NCBI GenBank assembly: GCA_015057425.1
Contig: SVEL01000003.1
Coordinates: 62,001-126,000 of the forward strand
Length of the DNA stretch: 64,000 nt
Source: Lachnospiraceae bacterium
GTDB lineage: Bacteria; Bacillota; Clostridia; Lachnospirales; Lachnospiraceae
Direction: 5' to 3'
Position 1 is the first letter of the stretch, and each line of letters opens with the position of its first letter. This document shows, one piece after another, positions 34,428 through 43,474 of this stretch. The translations under genes and the position numbers were made by a program. The notes beneath the pieces are model-generated. The model saw nothing but the letters and a program-made list of their open reading frames with translations, ran no database searches and was not told the origin of the DNA.

Positions 34428-35513
34428 ATGGGAAATGCTAATAAAGTAACTTTACAGCAAAAGAAGAGCGGTCTTACGGATGCTAACCTGTTGTTAATCA
34501 TTACAATAGTGGTTTTCTTCGTAATGTATGCCAGTGCAATGGCATTTTTAGGTGAAGGTTTTTTAAAGGCACAGACACTTTTCGATATGCTTAACAACAA
34601 TGCAGCTTTGATTATTGTGTCATGTGGTATGAGCCTTGTAATGATATGCGGAGGAATAGATATTTCCGTAGGTGGTGTAGTTGCACTTGTAAGTATGTGC
34701 TCAGGTATATTTATAGAGTATAAAGGCGGAAATATCTATGGTGCATTAGCTGTTTCAATTGCCATAGGTCTTGCATTTGGTATTGTGCAGGGATATCTTG
34801 TTGCATACCTTAATATTCAGCCGTTTATCGTAAGCCTGGCAGGAATGTTCTTTGCAAAAGGTATGACAACTATTGTGAGTTCAGACCTTGAATCAAGTAC
34901 ATTTAACGTAATGAATGAAGCATTTGTAAAGATAAAAGATATAGATATTATTATTCCGTTCCTTGGATATACAAACAAGCACGGTAAATATATGGATGCT
35001 CATATAGAAATCGGTGTTATAGTTGCAATAGTTATAGTGGTACTTCTTTTCTGTGTACTCAGATGGTCTAAACTCGGACGAAACTTCTATGCAGTCGGCG
35101 GTAACATGCAGAGTGCGTTGATGCTTGGTATCAATGTAAGAAGAACAAAATTCTTATCACATATAATGTGTAGCTTACTTGCAGGAATCGGCGGATTTGT
35201 ATATTTCTTACATATAGGTTCAGGTTCACCATCACATGCAAGTGGTATGGAAATGAACGCAATTGCATCATCTATTATAGGTGGTACAATGCTTACAGGT
35301 GGTGTTGGTAACATTATAGGAACGTTCTTTGGTGTACTTTCACTTAGTACAATCCAGAACATAGTTTCGTCTTTAGGTCTCGGCGAGGCTTGGTGGACAG
35401 GTATAACTATAGCAGCAATGCTCTGCCTGTTCCTTGTAGTACAAAGTATTATTATGTCACGTCAGAAGATAATGCTTGCAGTACGAAATTTTTTTAACAG
35501 ACGAAAAAACTAA
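34428..35513 (+). CDS. Sugar ABC transporter permease (YjfF-like)
   Basis: 361 residues of the same fold as the preceding permease, with GGIDISVGGVVALVSM and AVGGNMQSALMLGINVRRTK. Start: ATG 34428 with AAAGGAGG nine bases upstream; the earlier in-frame codon lies inside the binding site. The pair matches YtfT-YjfF order in galactofuranose transporters. A terminator follows, closing the transporter operon. Confidence 0.9.
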   Translation: MGNANKVTLQQKKSGLTDANLLLIITIVVFFVMYASAMAFLGEGFLKAQTLFDMLNNNAALIIVSCGMSLVMICGGIDISVGGVVALVSMCSGIFIEYKGGNIYGALAVSIAIGLAFGIVQGYLVAYLNIQPFIVSLAGMFFAKGMTTIVSSDLESSTFNVMNEAFVKIKDIDIIIPFLGYTNKHGKYMDAHIEIGVIVAIVIVVLLFCVLRWSKLGRNFYAVGGNMQSALMLGINVRRTKFLSHIMCSLLAGIGGFVYFLHIGSGSPSHASGMEMNAIASSIIGGTMLTGGVGNIIGTFFGVLSLSTIQNIVSSLGLGEAWWTGITIAAMLCLFLVVQSIIMSRQKIMLAVRNFFNRRKN

Positions 35514-35574
35514 CCTTTTTAACCTTGTCATAAAAGACAAAATGTTGTAAGATATACATAGGTGTAATTTAAGG

Positions 35575-35610
35575 CAATCGCCGCAAGTTATAGTGGCGAT
35601 TGTTTTTATT
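35575..35610 (+). terminator. Terminator of the sugar ABC operon
   Basis: CAATCGCC (35575-35582) pairs with GGCGATTG (35595-35602), followed by TTTTTATT. Confidence 0.88.
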
Positions 35611-35658
35611 ATATAATGTTTGAACGTGTGGAACTAACATAGGAAGGAGCCGGTGTGC

Positions 35659-37392
35659 ATGAAGAAAGTTAAGGAAAAGAAGGTTAAAGCAGATAAATTT
35701 AATGATGAAAAATCTAAGAAAGGTCAGGGAATCATTAAGCTTGGAACACTGATATTAACAATATCGATAGTACCATTATTCCTTTCTATAGTAATTGTAA
35801 CTGCAGTTAATGTATTTATGACGAAGAACAATATGGAGAGTCAGGTGGAAAATACATTATATGTAGCCGCAAGTAATCTTTCAACACACTGTAGCGGCAA
35901 CAGAATAACAGGAGGAACTGTTGATTCTTACAATGAGTATCTTGATTGTCTTAAGGAGCAGGGTATCGAACAGGGTATTATTCTTGAAGGCGGTTCGGGT
36001 ACATCATCTATCAAGAATGTTAACGATTATCGTGTCAGAGAGATAGAATTCACTAAGGATTTTGTGGCGGACAGAGAAGCAATAGAAGCCGGATTTTTTG
36101 CTGAATCAGTATCTATAGATGGTGTTGATTATTTTGGTTATTTTATGCCTATTATCACTGATGATAAATTAGTTGCAGTTGCATTTGCAGGTAAGGAGCA
36201 GGCGGTTGTAAACGGAGCGATTACCGGCAGTATGCTTATAAGTTTAGTTCTTGCAGTTGTATCAGTAGTATTATTCTCTATAATAGGTGTATTTACGGGC
36301 AGATATATTATGTCATCGGTTAATGCAGTAATCAGACGTATGGATGCACTGTCAAACGGTGATTTGAGAGATTTGTTTGAAGCTAAGAAAGATAAGAGTC
36401 AGATTAAAGAAATGGTTTCTCTTGTTAATGAAGCAGAATATATGCAGGATACTTTGTCAGTAACTATAGGAAAAGTTAAGAATGTATCTTCAGAACTTGG
36501 AGTTAATATAGCAGAAGTAACACTTTTAAGTGACAGCAGCGCAGGTAAGGCAAAGCAGATAACAAATGCGATGGAGGAATTATCTCTTGCAGCCGGCGGT
36601 ATGGCGGAAAACGTACAAAATATCAATGTACAGATGATGGAAATCGGCAACTGTATAACAGATATTTCAGAAGTTGTTGAATTATTACATGACAATTCAG
36701 AAGGATTGTTAAAGACTAATGATGAAGCAAGAGAAGATATGAATGTTATTCTTGCAAATAGTAAGAAATCTGTAGATGCTGTAAGTGATATTACAGAACA
36801 GATTAGAGAGACAAACTATTCTATTAATGAAATTCAGAAAGCTGTAGAAATTATCCTTTCTATTTCAGACCAGACACAGCTTCTTGCGCTTAATGCATCT
36901 ATAGAAGCGGCAAGAGCAGGTGAAGCAGGTAAGGGATTTGCGGTAGTTGCAGGAGAAATAAGTTCACTTTCCGTACAAAGTGCTGAAGGTGCAGAGATGA
37001 TTAAAGATCTTGCACATACTATTATGAAGAAGTCACAGACATCTGTTGAACTTGCAGAAGGTATTACTACACTGATAGAAAGCGAACAGAAGAGTGTACT
37101 TGAAACACAGAAGAAGTACCAGGAGCTTAGTGATAATATAAGCCAGTCAGTTACTAAGATAAGAGATATATCTGACAAGACAGATAATCTTACAGAGTAC
37201 AAGCAGAAAGTTCTTGATAATGTACAGGATTTAAGTGCCATAAGTGAAGAAAATTACGCAAGCTGTGAGGAAGTAAGTGCAAATGTAACCGAAATAATAG
37301 CTGATGTACAGAATATTAATGCAAATTGTGAAAGAATTCATATTATGTCCAGTGAGTTAGAGGATTCGGTTGAATTTTTCCATACAAAATAG
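35659..37392 (+). CDS. Methyl-accepting chemotaxis protein with periplasmic Cache-like sensor
   Basis: 577 residues. Highly charged N-terminus, membrane segment about 27-50, extracellular sensor about 55-190 of single-Cache type, second membrane segment about 190-215, HAMP, then a methyl-accepting signalling domain with the conserved hairpin tip [21 protein letters not shown]. Start: ATG with AAGGAG nine bases upstream; the GTG six bases earlier is too close. It sits between the sugar transporter operon and an extra sugar-binding lipoprotein, suggesting taxis toward the same sugar. Confidence 0.9.
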   Translation: MKKVKEKKVKADKFNDEKSKKGQGIIKLGTLILTISIVPLFLSIVIVTAVNVFMTKNNMESQVENTLYVAASNLSTHCSGNRITGGTVDSYNEYLDCLKEQGIEQGIILEGGSGTSSIKNVNDYRVREIEFTKDFVADREAIEAGFFAESVSIDGVDYFGYFMPIITDDKLVAVAFAGKEQAVVNGAITGSMLISLVLAVVSVVLFSIIGVFTGRYIMSSVNAVIRRMDALSNGDLRDLFEAKKDKSQIKEMVSLVNEAEYMQDTLSVTIGKVKNVSSELGVNIAEVTLLSDSSAGKAKQITNAMEELSLAAGGMAENVQNINVQMMEIGNCITDISEVVELLHDNSEGLLKTNDEAREDMNVILANSKKSVDAVSDITEQIRETNYSINEIQKAVEIILSISDQTQLLALNASIEAARAGEAGKGFAVVAGEISSLSVQSAEGAEMIKDLAHTIMKKSQTSVELAEGITTLIESEQKSVLETQKKYQELSDNISQSVTKIRDISDKTDNLTEYKQKVLDNVQDLSAISEENYASCEEVSANVTEIIADVQNINANCERIHIMSSELEDSVEFFHTK

Positions 37393-37418
37393 TTAAAGCT
37401 AAATTAATATTATTTTAG

Positions 37419-37456
37419 TTGATGTGAAAAAACGTTTATTCGTTTTTTCACATCAA
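37419..37456 (+). terminator. Perfect 16-base hairpin after the chemoreceptor gene
   Basis: TTGATGTGAAAAAACG pairs with CGTTTTTTCACATCAA around TTTATT. The T-run is inside the right arm. Likely a terminator or attenuator ahead of the second binding protein. Confidence 0.7.
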
Positions 37457-37475
37457 TGTGTTTTATGAGGAATAT

Positions 37476-38519
37476 ATGAAAAAGAAACTTGTTGCAACTA
37501 TATCTATAATAATATGTATTTTTCTTAGTGGATGCGGTATATTATCCATATCTGTTGACAAAGACGGAAAAGAAGAAAATCAAACACCCGGCAGAAATAT
37601 TGTAATCGGATTTTCGCAGCTTGGTGCTGAATCGGATTGGAGAAGTGCCAATACTGAATCTATGAAAACTACATTTACGAAGGCCGAAGGGTATGAATTT
37701 ATATTTGAAGATGGTCAGCAGAAACAGGCTAATCAGATAACTGCCATCAGAAAGTTTATTCAGCAGGAAGTAGATTATATAGTTCTTGCACCGGTTACTG
37801 AAACCGGCTGGGATACAGTTTTGCAGGAAGCGAAGAATGCAGGTATTCCGGTTATAATTGTTGACCGCATGATTGACGTAGATGACGATAGTCTATTTAC
37901 TTGTTGGGTTGGTTCGAATTTTGAACTGGAAGGGAAGAAGGCTACGAAGTGGCTTGAAAGATATGTAGAAATTAACGAAATTAAACATAAAGATATTCAT
38001 ATAGTAAATATTCAGGGAACTATAGGTGCATCTGCCCAGATTGGAAGAACCAAGGCACTTAGAGATGCCGCTGATGCAAACGGATGGGATTTAATTGCTG
38101 AAGTTCCCGGCGATTTCACACAGGCAAAAGCCCGTGAACAGATGTCGTCTTTATTAGAACAGTATGACAATATAAATGTAGTTTATTGCGAAAATGATAA
38201 TGAAGCATTTGGTGCTATAGAGGCAATAGAAGCGGCCGGAAAAGTAGTGGGGAATAATATAACTGAAGGAGAGATAATGATAATCTCTTTCGACGGAGTT
38301 AATGAAAATGCCATTGAATTTGTTAAAAACGGTAAAATTGCATGTATAGCAGAGTGTAATCCTCTTCATGGACCGAGAGTGCAGGCAATTATTGAACTTC
38401 TGGAAATAGGCGGAAGTCCGGATAAGCTGTCTTATGTGGAAGAATTATTTTTTAGTGCAGATAGAACAGTGACACAGTTGTCAATAGACGAAAGAAATTA
38501 TGGTGTTGTAATCCCATAA
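37476..38519 (+). CDS. Second sugar-binding lipoprotein (YtfQ-like)
   Basis: 347 residues with signal peptide and lipobox LSGC, then a type I binding-protein fold. It is clearly YtfQ-like (VIGFSQLGAESDWRSANTESMK, QQKQANQITAIRKFIQQEVDYIVLAPVTETGWDTVLQEAKNAGIPVIIVDR), closer to the classical YtfQ pattern than the copy at 30708. It has no ATPase or permease of its own nearby. It may feed the upstream transporter or present sugar to the neighbouring chemoreceptor. Start: ATG with GAGG five bases upstream. Confidence 0.88.
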   Translation: MKKKLVATISIIICIFLSGCGILSISVDKDGKEENQTPGRNIVIGFSQLGAESDWRSANTESMKTTFTKAEGYEFIFEDGQQKQANQITAIRKFIQQEVDYIVLAPVTETGWDTVLQEAKNAGIPVIIVDRMIDVDDDSLFTCWVGSNFELEGKKATKWLERYVEINEIKHKDIHIVNIQGTIGASAQIGRTKALRDAADANGWDLIAEVPGDFTQAKAREQMSSLLEQYDNINVVYCENDNEAFGAIEAIEAAGKVVGNNITEGEIMIISFDGVNENAIEFVKNGKIACIAECNPLHGPRVQAIIELLEIGGSPDKLSYVEELFFSADRTVTQLSIDERNYGVVIP

Positions 38520-38604
38520 TTTAAAAGGTTAACATTTTGCAAACAAAAAGTTAACACTTGTGTTTTATGATAAGCATATAAACTCAACACGGAGGTACTA
38601 TCAG

Positions 38605-39879
38605 ATGCGAAATATATTCAGGTCTGAAGCATCAAATTATAAAAATAAATATGCACTTGACAGCTCAGGCATTCTTCATATGGCATCTATGAATAAGAGA
38701 TATACTAATACTTTTAGAATATCAGTCAGATTAAAGGAAAAAGTAGATCCAAAGATATTGCAGCAGGCTTTTCAGAATATATCACCGAGATTTCCGACTA
38801 TTGTAGCGGGTATAAAAAAAGGCTGGTTTCAGTATTTTGTTGTGCCGGCAGAAAAGATTCCGAAGGTAAAAAAAGACAAAAAGTATTTATCGACAATGTC
38901 AGGTAGTATGATTAAGAATTGTGCAATGCAGGTATTGTATAAAGATGAGACAATCTCTGTTGAGATATTTCATTCCCTTACAGACGGAATAGGGGGGACC
39001 ATATTTGTTAATTCTCTTGTAGCAGAATATTTGTCATTACGTTATTCGTTAAGAGTACCGTATTCGGATAATGTGTTTAATCCGGTTGATGAAGTTCCGG
39101 TGGAAGAATTGACAGATGGCTATCTTGAGTATCTTGGAGACAAGCCGTCACGTGCAAAACCGGAATATTCATACAAGATTCCGGGTGATGATTATTATTC
39201 AAATGACAGCTTTGTAGTTTCAAAGGATTACAGTACAAAGGAAATGGTTGAGCTGGCACATTACTATGGTGTGTCTCTTACTACACTTCTTACTGCAGTT
39301 ATGGTAAAGTCCATAGCGCAGGTTCAGGAAAAAAAGAAAAATTCCGGTAAAGCTATAAAGATTATGATACCGGTAAATCTTAGAAATAAGTTTGAAAGTA
39401 AGACATTATATAATTTTACCATATATGCATTACCACGTATAAATGCAGACAAATGCAAGATGGAATTTGAACAGCTTATAAATAATCTTTCGGAGCAGTT
39501 GAAGAAACAGTTTTCCAAGGAGCATTTGCAAAGGGAATTTACTAAGAATGTAAATGCCCAGAATTACTGGTGGTTTAAGATATTGCCTGTATCAATGAAA
39601 GCTATTGTATTAAAACAGGTTTATCGTGTATTTGGTGAGAAAAATGCAAGTATAAGTATTTCTAATTTCGGCGAAGTAAGACTTCCTGATGAAATTAAAA
39701 AGTATATTCATAGTTTTGAATGTGCTCTTACACCGAGAACACATTCGCCATATAATTGTGGCGTTATATCATATAATGGTCGCTTAAACATCTGCTTTTC
39801 GAAAAAAGGAGACGGATGTGGATTTGAGAATGTATTTTTTAGCAATGCGGACCAGTTAAAAAATGCTGTGATAAACTAA
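38605..39879 (+). CDS. Condensation-domain-type acyltransferase
   Basis: 424 residues resembling the stand-alone condensation/alcohol-acetyltransferase superfamily. The catalytic HxxxDG is present as H123-S-L-T-D127-G128, and the second half has the chloramphenicol-acetyltransferase-like fold features (KIMIPVNLRNKFES, SISNFGEVRLPDEI). Such enzymes transfer an acyl group from CoA or a carrier to a hydroxyl or amine. Start: ATG 38605 with GGAGG eight bases upstream. It heads a cluster with PlsC and GT8 proteins, suggesting acylation of a glycolipid; this is inference. Two GTTAACA copies 22 bases apart lie upstream. Confidence 0.72.
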   Translation: MRNIFRSEASNYKNKYALDSSGILHMASMNKRYTNTFRISVRLKEKVDPKILQQAFQNISPRFPTIVAGIKKGWFQYFVVPAEKIPKVKKDKKYLSTMSGSMIKNCAMQVLYKDETISVEIFHSLTDGIGGTIFVNSLVAEYLSLRYSLRVPYSDNVFNPVDEVPVEELTDGYLEYLGDKPSRAKPEYSYKIPGDDYYSNDSFVVSKDYSTKEMVELAHYYGVSLTTLLTAVMVKSIAQVQEKKKNSGKAIKIMIPVNLRNKFESKTLYNFTIYALPRINADKCKMEFEQLINNLSEQLKKQFSKEHLQREFTKNVNAQNYWWFKILPVSMKAIVLKQVYRVFGEKNASISISNFGEVRLPDEIKKYIHSFECALTPRTHSPYNCGVISYNGRLNICFSKKGDGCGFENVFFSNADQLKNAVIN

Positions 39880-39909
39880 CTGATGTGGATGCATATTTTA
39901 ATCACAGAA

Positions 39910-39938
39910 TTGACATTTTGTTCATAAAAAGGTATATT
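39910..39938 (+). promoter_or_regulatory. Promoter of the acyltransferase/glycosyltransferase operon
   Basis: -35 TTGACA (39910-39915), 17-base spacer, -10 TATATT (39933-39938). About 65 bases of leader follow before the start at 40009. Confidence 0.8.
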
Positions 39939-40008
39939 ATACCTTGATGGACTTGTAAATGCAGATAATGAGTGCATTAAAATATGCAGCACAGTTTTTT
40001 GTTAAGCT

Positions 40009-40797
40009 ATGAATATAGATAAAAAAGTTATTTATTATACAAATGAATTAGAGGATGAATTTTCAGAAGCTCAGATTGAACCCAAGGTTATCGACGGCAG
40101 CTATTCTTATGAAGGAGGTTTTTGGCGACAGGTTGGACGTGTATTTGTGTACAACATAGTTGCAAAGCCCTTTGGTTATGCTTTTTTAAAGGTTAAATAT
40201 GGTCATAAGATTATAAACAGAAAGCTGCTTAAAGAGGTGGGGAAGCAGGGCTTCTTTTTGTATGGAAATCATACAAATCAATTCGGAGACCCTTTTGTAC
40301 CGTCTATGGTTTGCTTTCCGAAAGGAGTTTATGTTGTGGTTCATCCCAACAATGTTTCTATGCCGGTGCTTGGTAAGTTTACACCGTGTCTCGGAGCGTT
40401 ACCGCTACCGGGCAATATGGAAGCTGCAAGGAATTTTAACAAAGCCATAAGTCATAAAATAGAACAGGGAAAATGTGTGATGATTTATCCGGAGGCACAT
40501 ATCTGGCCATATTATACAAAAATCAGACCATTTAAAGATGCGTCTTTCGGTTATCCGATTACCTGTGGTGCAAAGGTATTCTGCTTTACTAACACATATC
40601 AAAAGAGAAGGTTTAGAAAAACACCGCGAATGGTAACTTATATAGACGGTCCTTTTGAAGCGGACAGCAGTCTGCCAGTGAAAAAACAGAAGGAAATGTT
40701 AAGAAATCAGGTTTATGACGCAATGGTAAAGGCTTCTGCAAAAAATAATGTAGAAATGATTAAATACATTAAAAAAGAGCCGGAAGATTTACAATAA
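40009..40797 (+). CDS. PlsC-like lysophospholipid acyltransferase
   Basis: 262 residues. The acyltransferase motifs are GNHTNQFGD (H88 and D94) and MIYPEAHIW (around 158-165, corresponding to the PEG block). The first motif has five residues between His and Asp instead of the usual four, so the active site is slightly atypical. A short hydrophobic stretch near 43-62 may bind the membrane face. No clear ribosome binding site is seen, although the promoter is strong. It precedes two glycosyltransferase genes and would acylate a glycerol- or sugar-lipid. Confidence 0.78.
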   Translation: MNIDKKVIYYTNELEDEFSEAQIEPKVIDGSYSYEGGFWRQVGRVFVYNIVAKPFGYAFLKVKYGHKIINRKLLKEVGKQGFFLYGNHTNQFGDPFVPSMVCFPKGVYVVVHPNNVSMPVLGKFTPCLGALPLPGNMEAARNFNKAISHKIEQGKCVMIYPEAHIWPYYTKIRPFKDASFGYPITCGAKVFCFTNTYQKRRFRKTPRMVTYIDGPFEADSSLPVKKQKEMLRNQVYDAMVKASAKNNVEMIKYIKKEPEDLQ

Positions 40798-40821
40798 ACC
40801 ATTACTAAAACGGAGGTAATA

Positions 40822-41649
40822 ATGAATATTTTATTTTCGGGAAATGAAAAAGTGTTTGATGGTGTACTTACATGTATGCTTTCTATAATGAAAAGAACAG
40901 AAAGTAAAGAGCCTTTTACGTTTTATGTACTCACAATGGATGTATCCCATATAAAGCCTGAATATACGGCTATTTCAGATAAGATGATAAGTTTTCTTGA
41001 TGATGTTGCCAAGAAGTATAATCAGGAAAACGTTGTTAAGAAAATAGACGTTACGGATATATATGACAGAGAATTTGCGAATTGTCCAAATGAACAGTGC
41101 TATTGTTCGCCATATACCCTCTTAAGACTTTTTATAGATATGATTCCTGAAATTCAGGACAAAATACTGTATCTTGACATAGATATTATGCTAAACAGAG
41201 ATATAACTCTTCTGTATGACATAGACCTGACAGGATATGAGTATGCAGCGGCAAGAGACCACTACGGAAAGTTCCTTATAAATCCTAATTATATTAATGC
41301 AGGTGTTCTTTTGTTCAATATGGAAGAAATAAGAAAGACCAATTTGTTAGGCAAGGCAAGAGAACTTATTAAGACGAAGAAAATGTTGTTTGCTGATCAG
41401 GATGCTGTTTACAGAAGTACAACAAGAAAGAAAATGTTGCCGCAGCGTTTTAATGACCAGAAATTTTTACATAAACATACAATTATAAGACACTTTTCAA
41501 AAAGGCTCTTTTATCTGCCGTATCCGCATACGGATAACATAAAGCAGTGGCATGTAAGTAAAATGTATTCAACATTTAAATATAAAGAGTTTGATGATGT
41601 TATCTATGAATATATGTATTTGAAAGGAAAGTACGAATATGAAAGTTAG
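40822..41649 (+). CDS. Family 8 glycosyltransferase
   Basis: 275 residues of GT8 fold (GT-A, retaining). The DxD metal site is in LYLDIDIM (D119/D121), and the family features INAGVLLFNME and FADQDAVY are present. GT8 enzymes use UDP-sugars to build lipopolysaccharide-type or glycolipid chains; there is no membrane segment, so it is cytoplasmic or peripheral. GGAGG precedes the ATG. The end overlaps the following fusion gene by 11 bases, giving tight coupling. The acceptor is unknown, but the neighbours point to a lipid. Confidence 0.87.
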   Translation: MNILFSGNEKVFDGVLTCMLSIMKRTESKEPFTFYVLTMDVSHIKPEYTAISDKMISFLDDVAKKYNQENVVKKIDVTDIYDREFANCPNEQCYCSPYTLLRLFIDMIPEIQDKILYLDIDIMLNRDITLLYDIDLTGYEYAAARDHYGKFLINPNYINAGVLLFNMEEIRKTNLLGKARELIKTKKMLFADQDAVYRSTTRKKMLPQRFNDQKFLHKHTIIRHFSKRLFYLPYPHTDNIKQWHVSKMYSTFKYKEFDDVIYEYMYLKGKYEYES

Positions 41650-43438
41650 CAGTTTGGTTAAGGTAAGAAGAAAGAAAATAGTTCCCGTATTTTTCGCCTG
41701 TGACGATAAATATACAATTTACATGATGGTAACGATGAAGTCGTTAATAGAAAATGCGTCACCGGACAGAAATTACAGACTTCATGTGTTGCATACTGAC
41801 ATTACATATAAGAATCAGATGATTGTAAAAAGTCTTGAAACTGAAAACTGCAAGATTGAGTTTAATGATGTCAGAGAGCAGATGTTAAAAATCGAAAAGA
41901 AGATTTCTTTAAGAGACTATTATTCAAGCGCAACATATTACAGAGCATTTATAGCAGAAATGTTTCCACAGTATGAAAAAGTTGCATATATTGACAGCGA
42001 TACGGTATTACTTAAGGATATAGCGAAGTTTTATGATTATGATTTGCAGGATAATTATATTGCAGGAATCAGAGACCAGATAGTTTCTCAGGTAGATGTA
42101 TACGGAGAATATGTTGAAAAGGTACTCGGAATATCCAGAGAAGCATACTTTAATGCCGGAGTTGTACTTATCAACTGTAAGCAGTTCCGTAAAGAAAAAG
42201 TGTTAGACAAGTTTGTTGATTTGCTTAATCTTTATTCATTTGTTGTTGCGCAGGACCAGGATTATCTTAATATTATATGTAAGAATAAAGTGTTGTGGAT
42301 TGACGGTAAGTGGAATGTTCAGATGGTTGGAAATCCATTTTGTGATGAAAAAGATTATGCGCTTATACATTATAATCTTGCAGCAAAGCCGTGGCATTAT
42401 AAGGATTGCAGAAATGCAGAATATTTCTGGAAGTATGCAAAGATGACACCGGGTTATAAGCAGTTAATGAACGTTCTTGAGAATTTTACCGAAGAGGATG
42501 CGTCTAAGGACGAAAAATATGGAAAAAATCTTTATAATCTCGCTATAGAAGAAACTAATAAAGAAGATAATTTTTATAATGTTTTTGGTGATTTATCAGG
42601 CAGGTCAACATCAAGAATTACGATTCTCAAAAAAATCGAGCAGTATGAGAAAGAAGGCAGATTTGATGAGGACGTGGAGGATGATCCGCCGGCACCGGTA
42701 CTTATGCCTGAAGATATAGATTACCTTCATAAGAGCATTAAAGACAAACTTAAGAGACAGTATGCCTATAGAATGGCAGGCTGGTTCCTTAACACATTAA
42801 TTCGTAAGCATCAGTTTATTATTAAAGATATTAAGGGAATTGAAAACTATCAGAATCTTAAGACAGGTGCGATAATTACATGTAACCATTTTAGCCCTCT
42901 TGACAGCTTTGCAATGCATATCACATACAAAAAAGCAAATCATAGCAGAAACAGACGTTTTTATAGAATTATAAAGGAAGGCAATTATACAGGATTTCCG
43001 GGATTTTATGGTTTGTTAATGCGTAATTGTGATACGCTTCCGCTTAGTTCCAATAAGACAACTATGAAGAAGTTTATGAAAGCAGTAGATAAGCTTCTCC
43101 AGAAAGGTAATTTTGTCCTTATTTATCCTGAGCAGAGTATGTGGTGGAATTATCGCAAGCCAAAGCCGATTAAAAAAGGTGGATTTATATTTGCTGTTAA
43201 TAATAATGTTCCTGTACTTCCGTGCTTTATTACCATGGAAGACAGTCAATATAAGGATGGCGAAGGATTCCCGGTACAGAAGTACACAATTCATGTAAGT
43301 GCGCCTATTTATCCGGATAAGAATAAGACAAGAGCAGAAAATATAAAAGAAATGATGGAAAAACATACGGAAGTATGGAAGAATATATATGAAGAAACAT
43401 ATGGTGTTCCATTGACTTATACTTGTGATGAAGAATAG
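41639..43438 (+). CDS. Fusion of family 8 glycosyltransferase and PlsC acyltransferase
   Basis: 599 residues. Residues about 12-290 are a GT8 domain with the DxD site AYIDSDTVLLKD (119-121), FNAGVVLINC and VAQDQDYLN. A linker (about 300-375) leads to a PlsC domain (about 385-595) with an orthodox NHFSPLD (HX4D, about 416-422), IYPEQSMW (about 494-501) and a C-terminal ENIKEMMEKHTEVWKNIYEETYG tail. Both active sites look intact, so one polypeptide could glycosylate and acylate the same glycolipid intermediate. I know of no characterised enzyme of this architecture. AAAGGA precedes the ATG, which lies inside the upstream gene. Confidence 0.85.
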   Translation: MKVSSLVKVRRKKIVPVFFACDDKYTIYMMVTMKSLIENASPDRNYRLHVLHTDITYKNQMIVKSLETENCKIEFNDVREQMLKIEKKISLRDYYSSATYYRAFIAEMFPQYEKVAYIDSDTVLLKDIAKFYDYDLQDNYIAGIRDQIVSQVDVYGEYVEKVLGISREAYFNAGVVLINCKQFRKEKVLDKFVDLLNLYSFVVAQDQDYLNIICKNKVLWIDGKWNVQMVGNPFCDEKDYALIHYNLAAKPWHYKDCRNAEYFWKYAKMTPGYKQLMNVLENFTEEDASKDEKYGKNLYNLAIEETNKEDNFYNVFGDLSGRSTSRITILKKIEQYEKEGRFDEDVEDDPPAPVLMPEDIDYLHKSIKDKLKRQYAYRMAGWFLNTLIRKHQFIIKDIKGIENYQNLKTGAIITCNHFSPLDSFAMHITYKKANHSRNRRFYRIIKEGNYTGFPGFYGLLMRNCDTLPLSSNKTTMKKFMKAVDKLLQKGNFVLIYPEQSMWWNYRKPKPIKKGGFIFAVNNNVPVLPCFITMEDSQYKDGEGFPVQKYTIHVSAPIYPDKNKTRAENIKEMMEKHTEVWKNIYEETYGVPLTYTCDEE

Positions 43439-43474
43439 TATCCATAAAGAGCGGTGATTAAACCGGAGGAAAGA

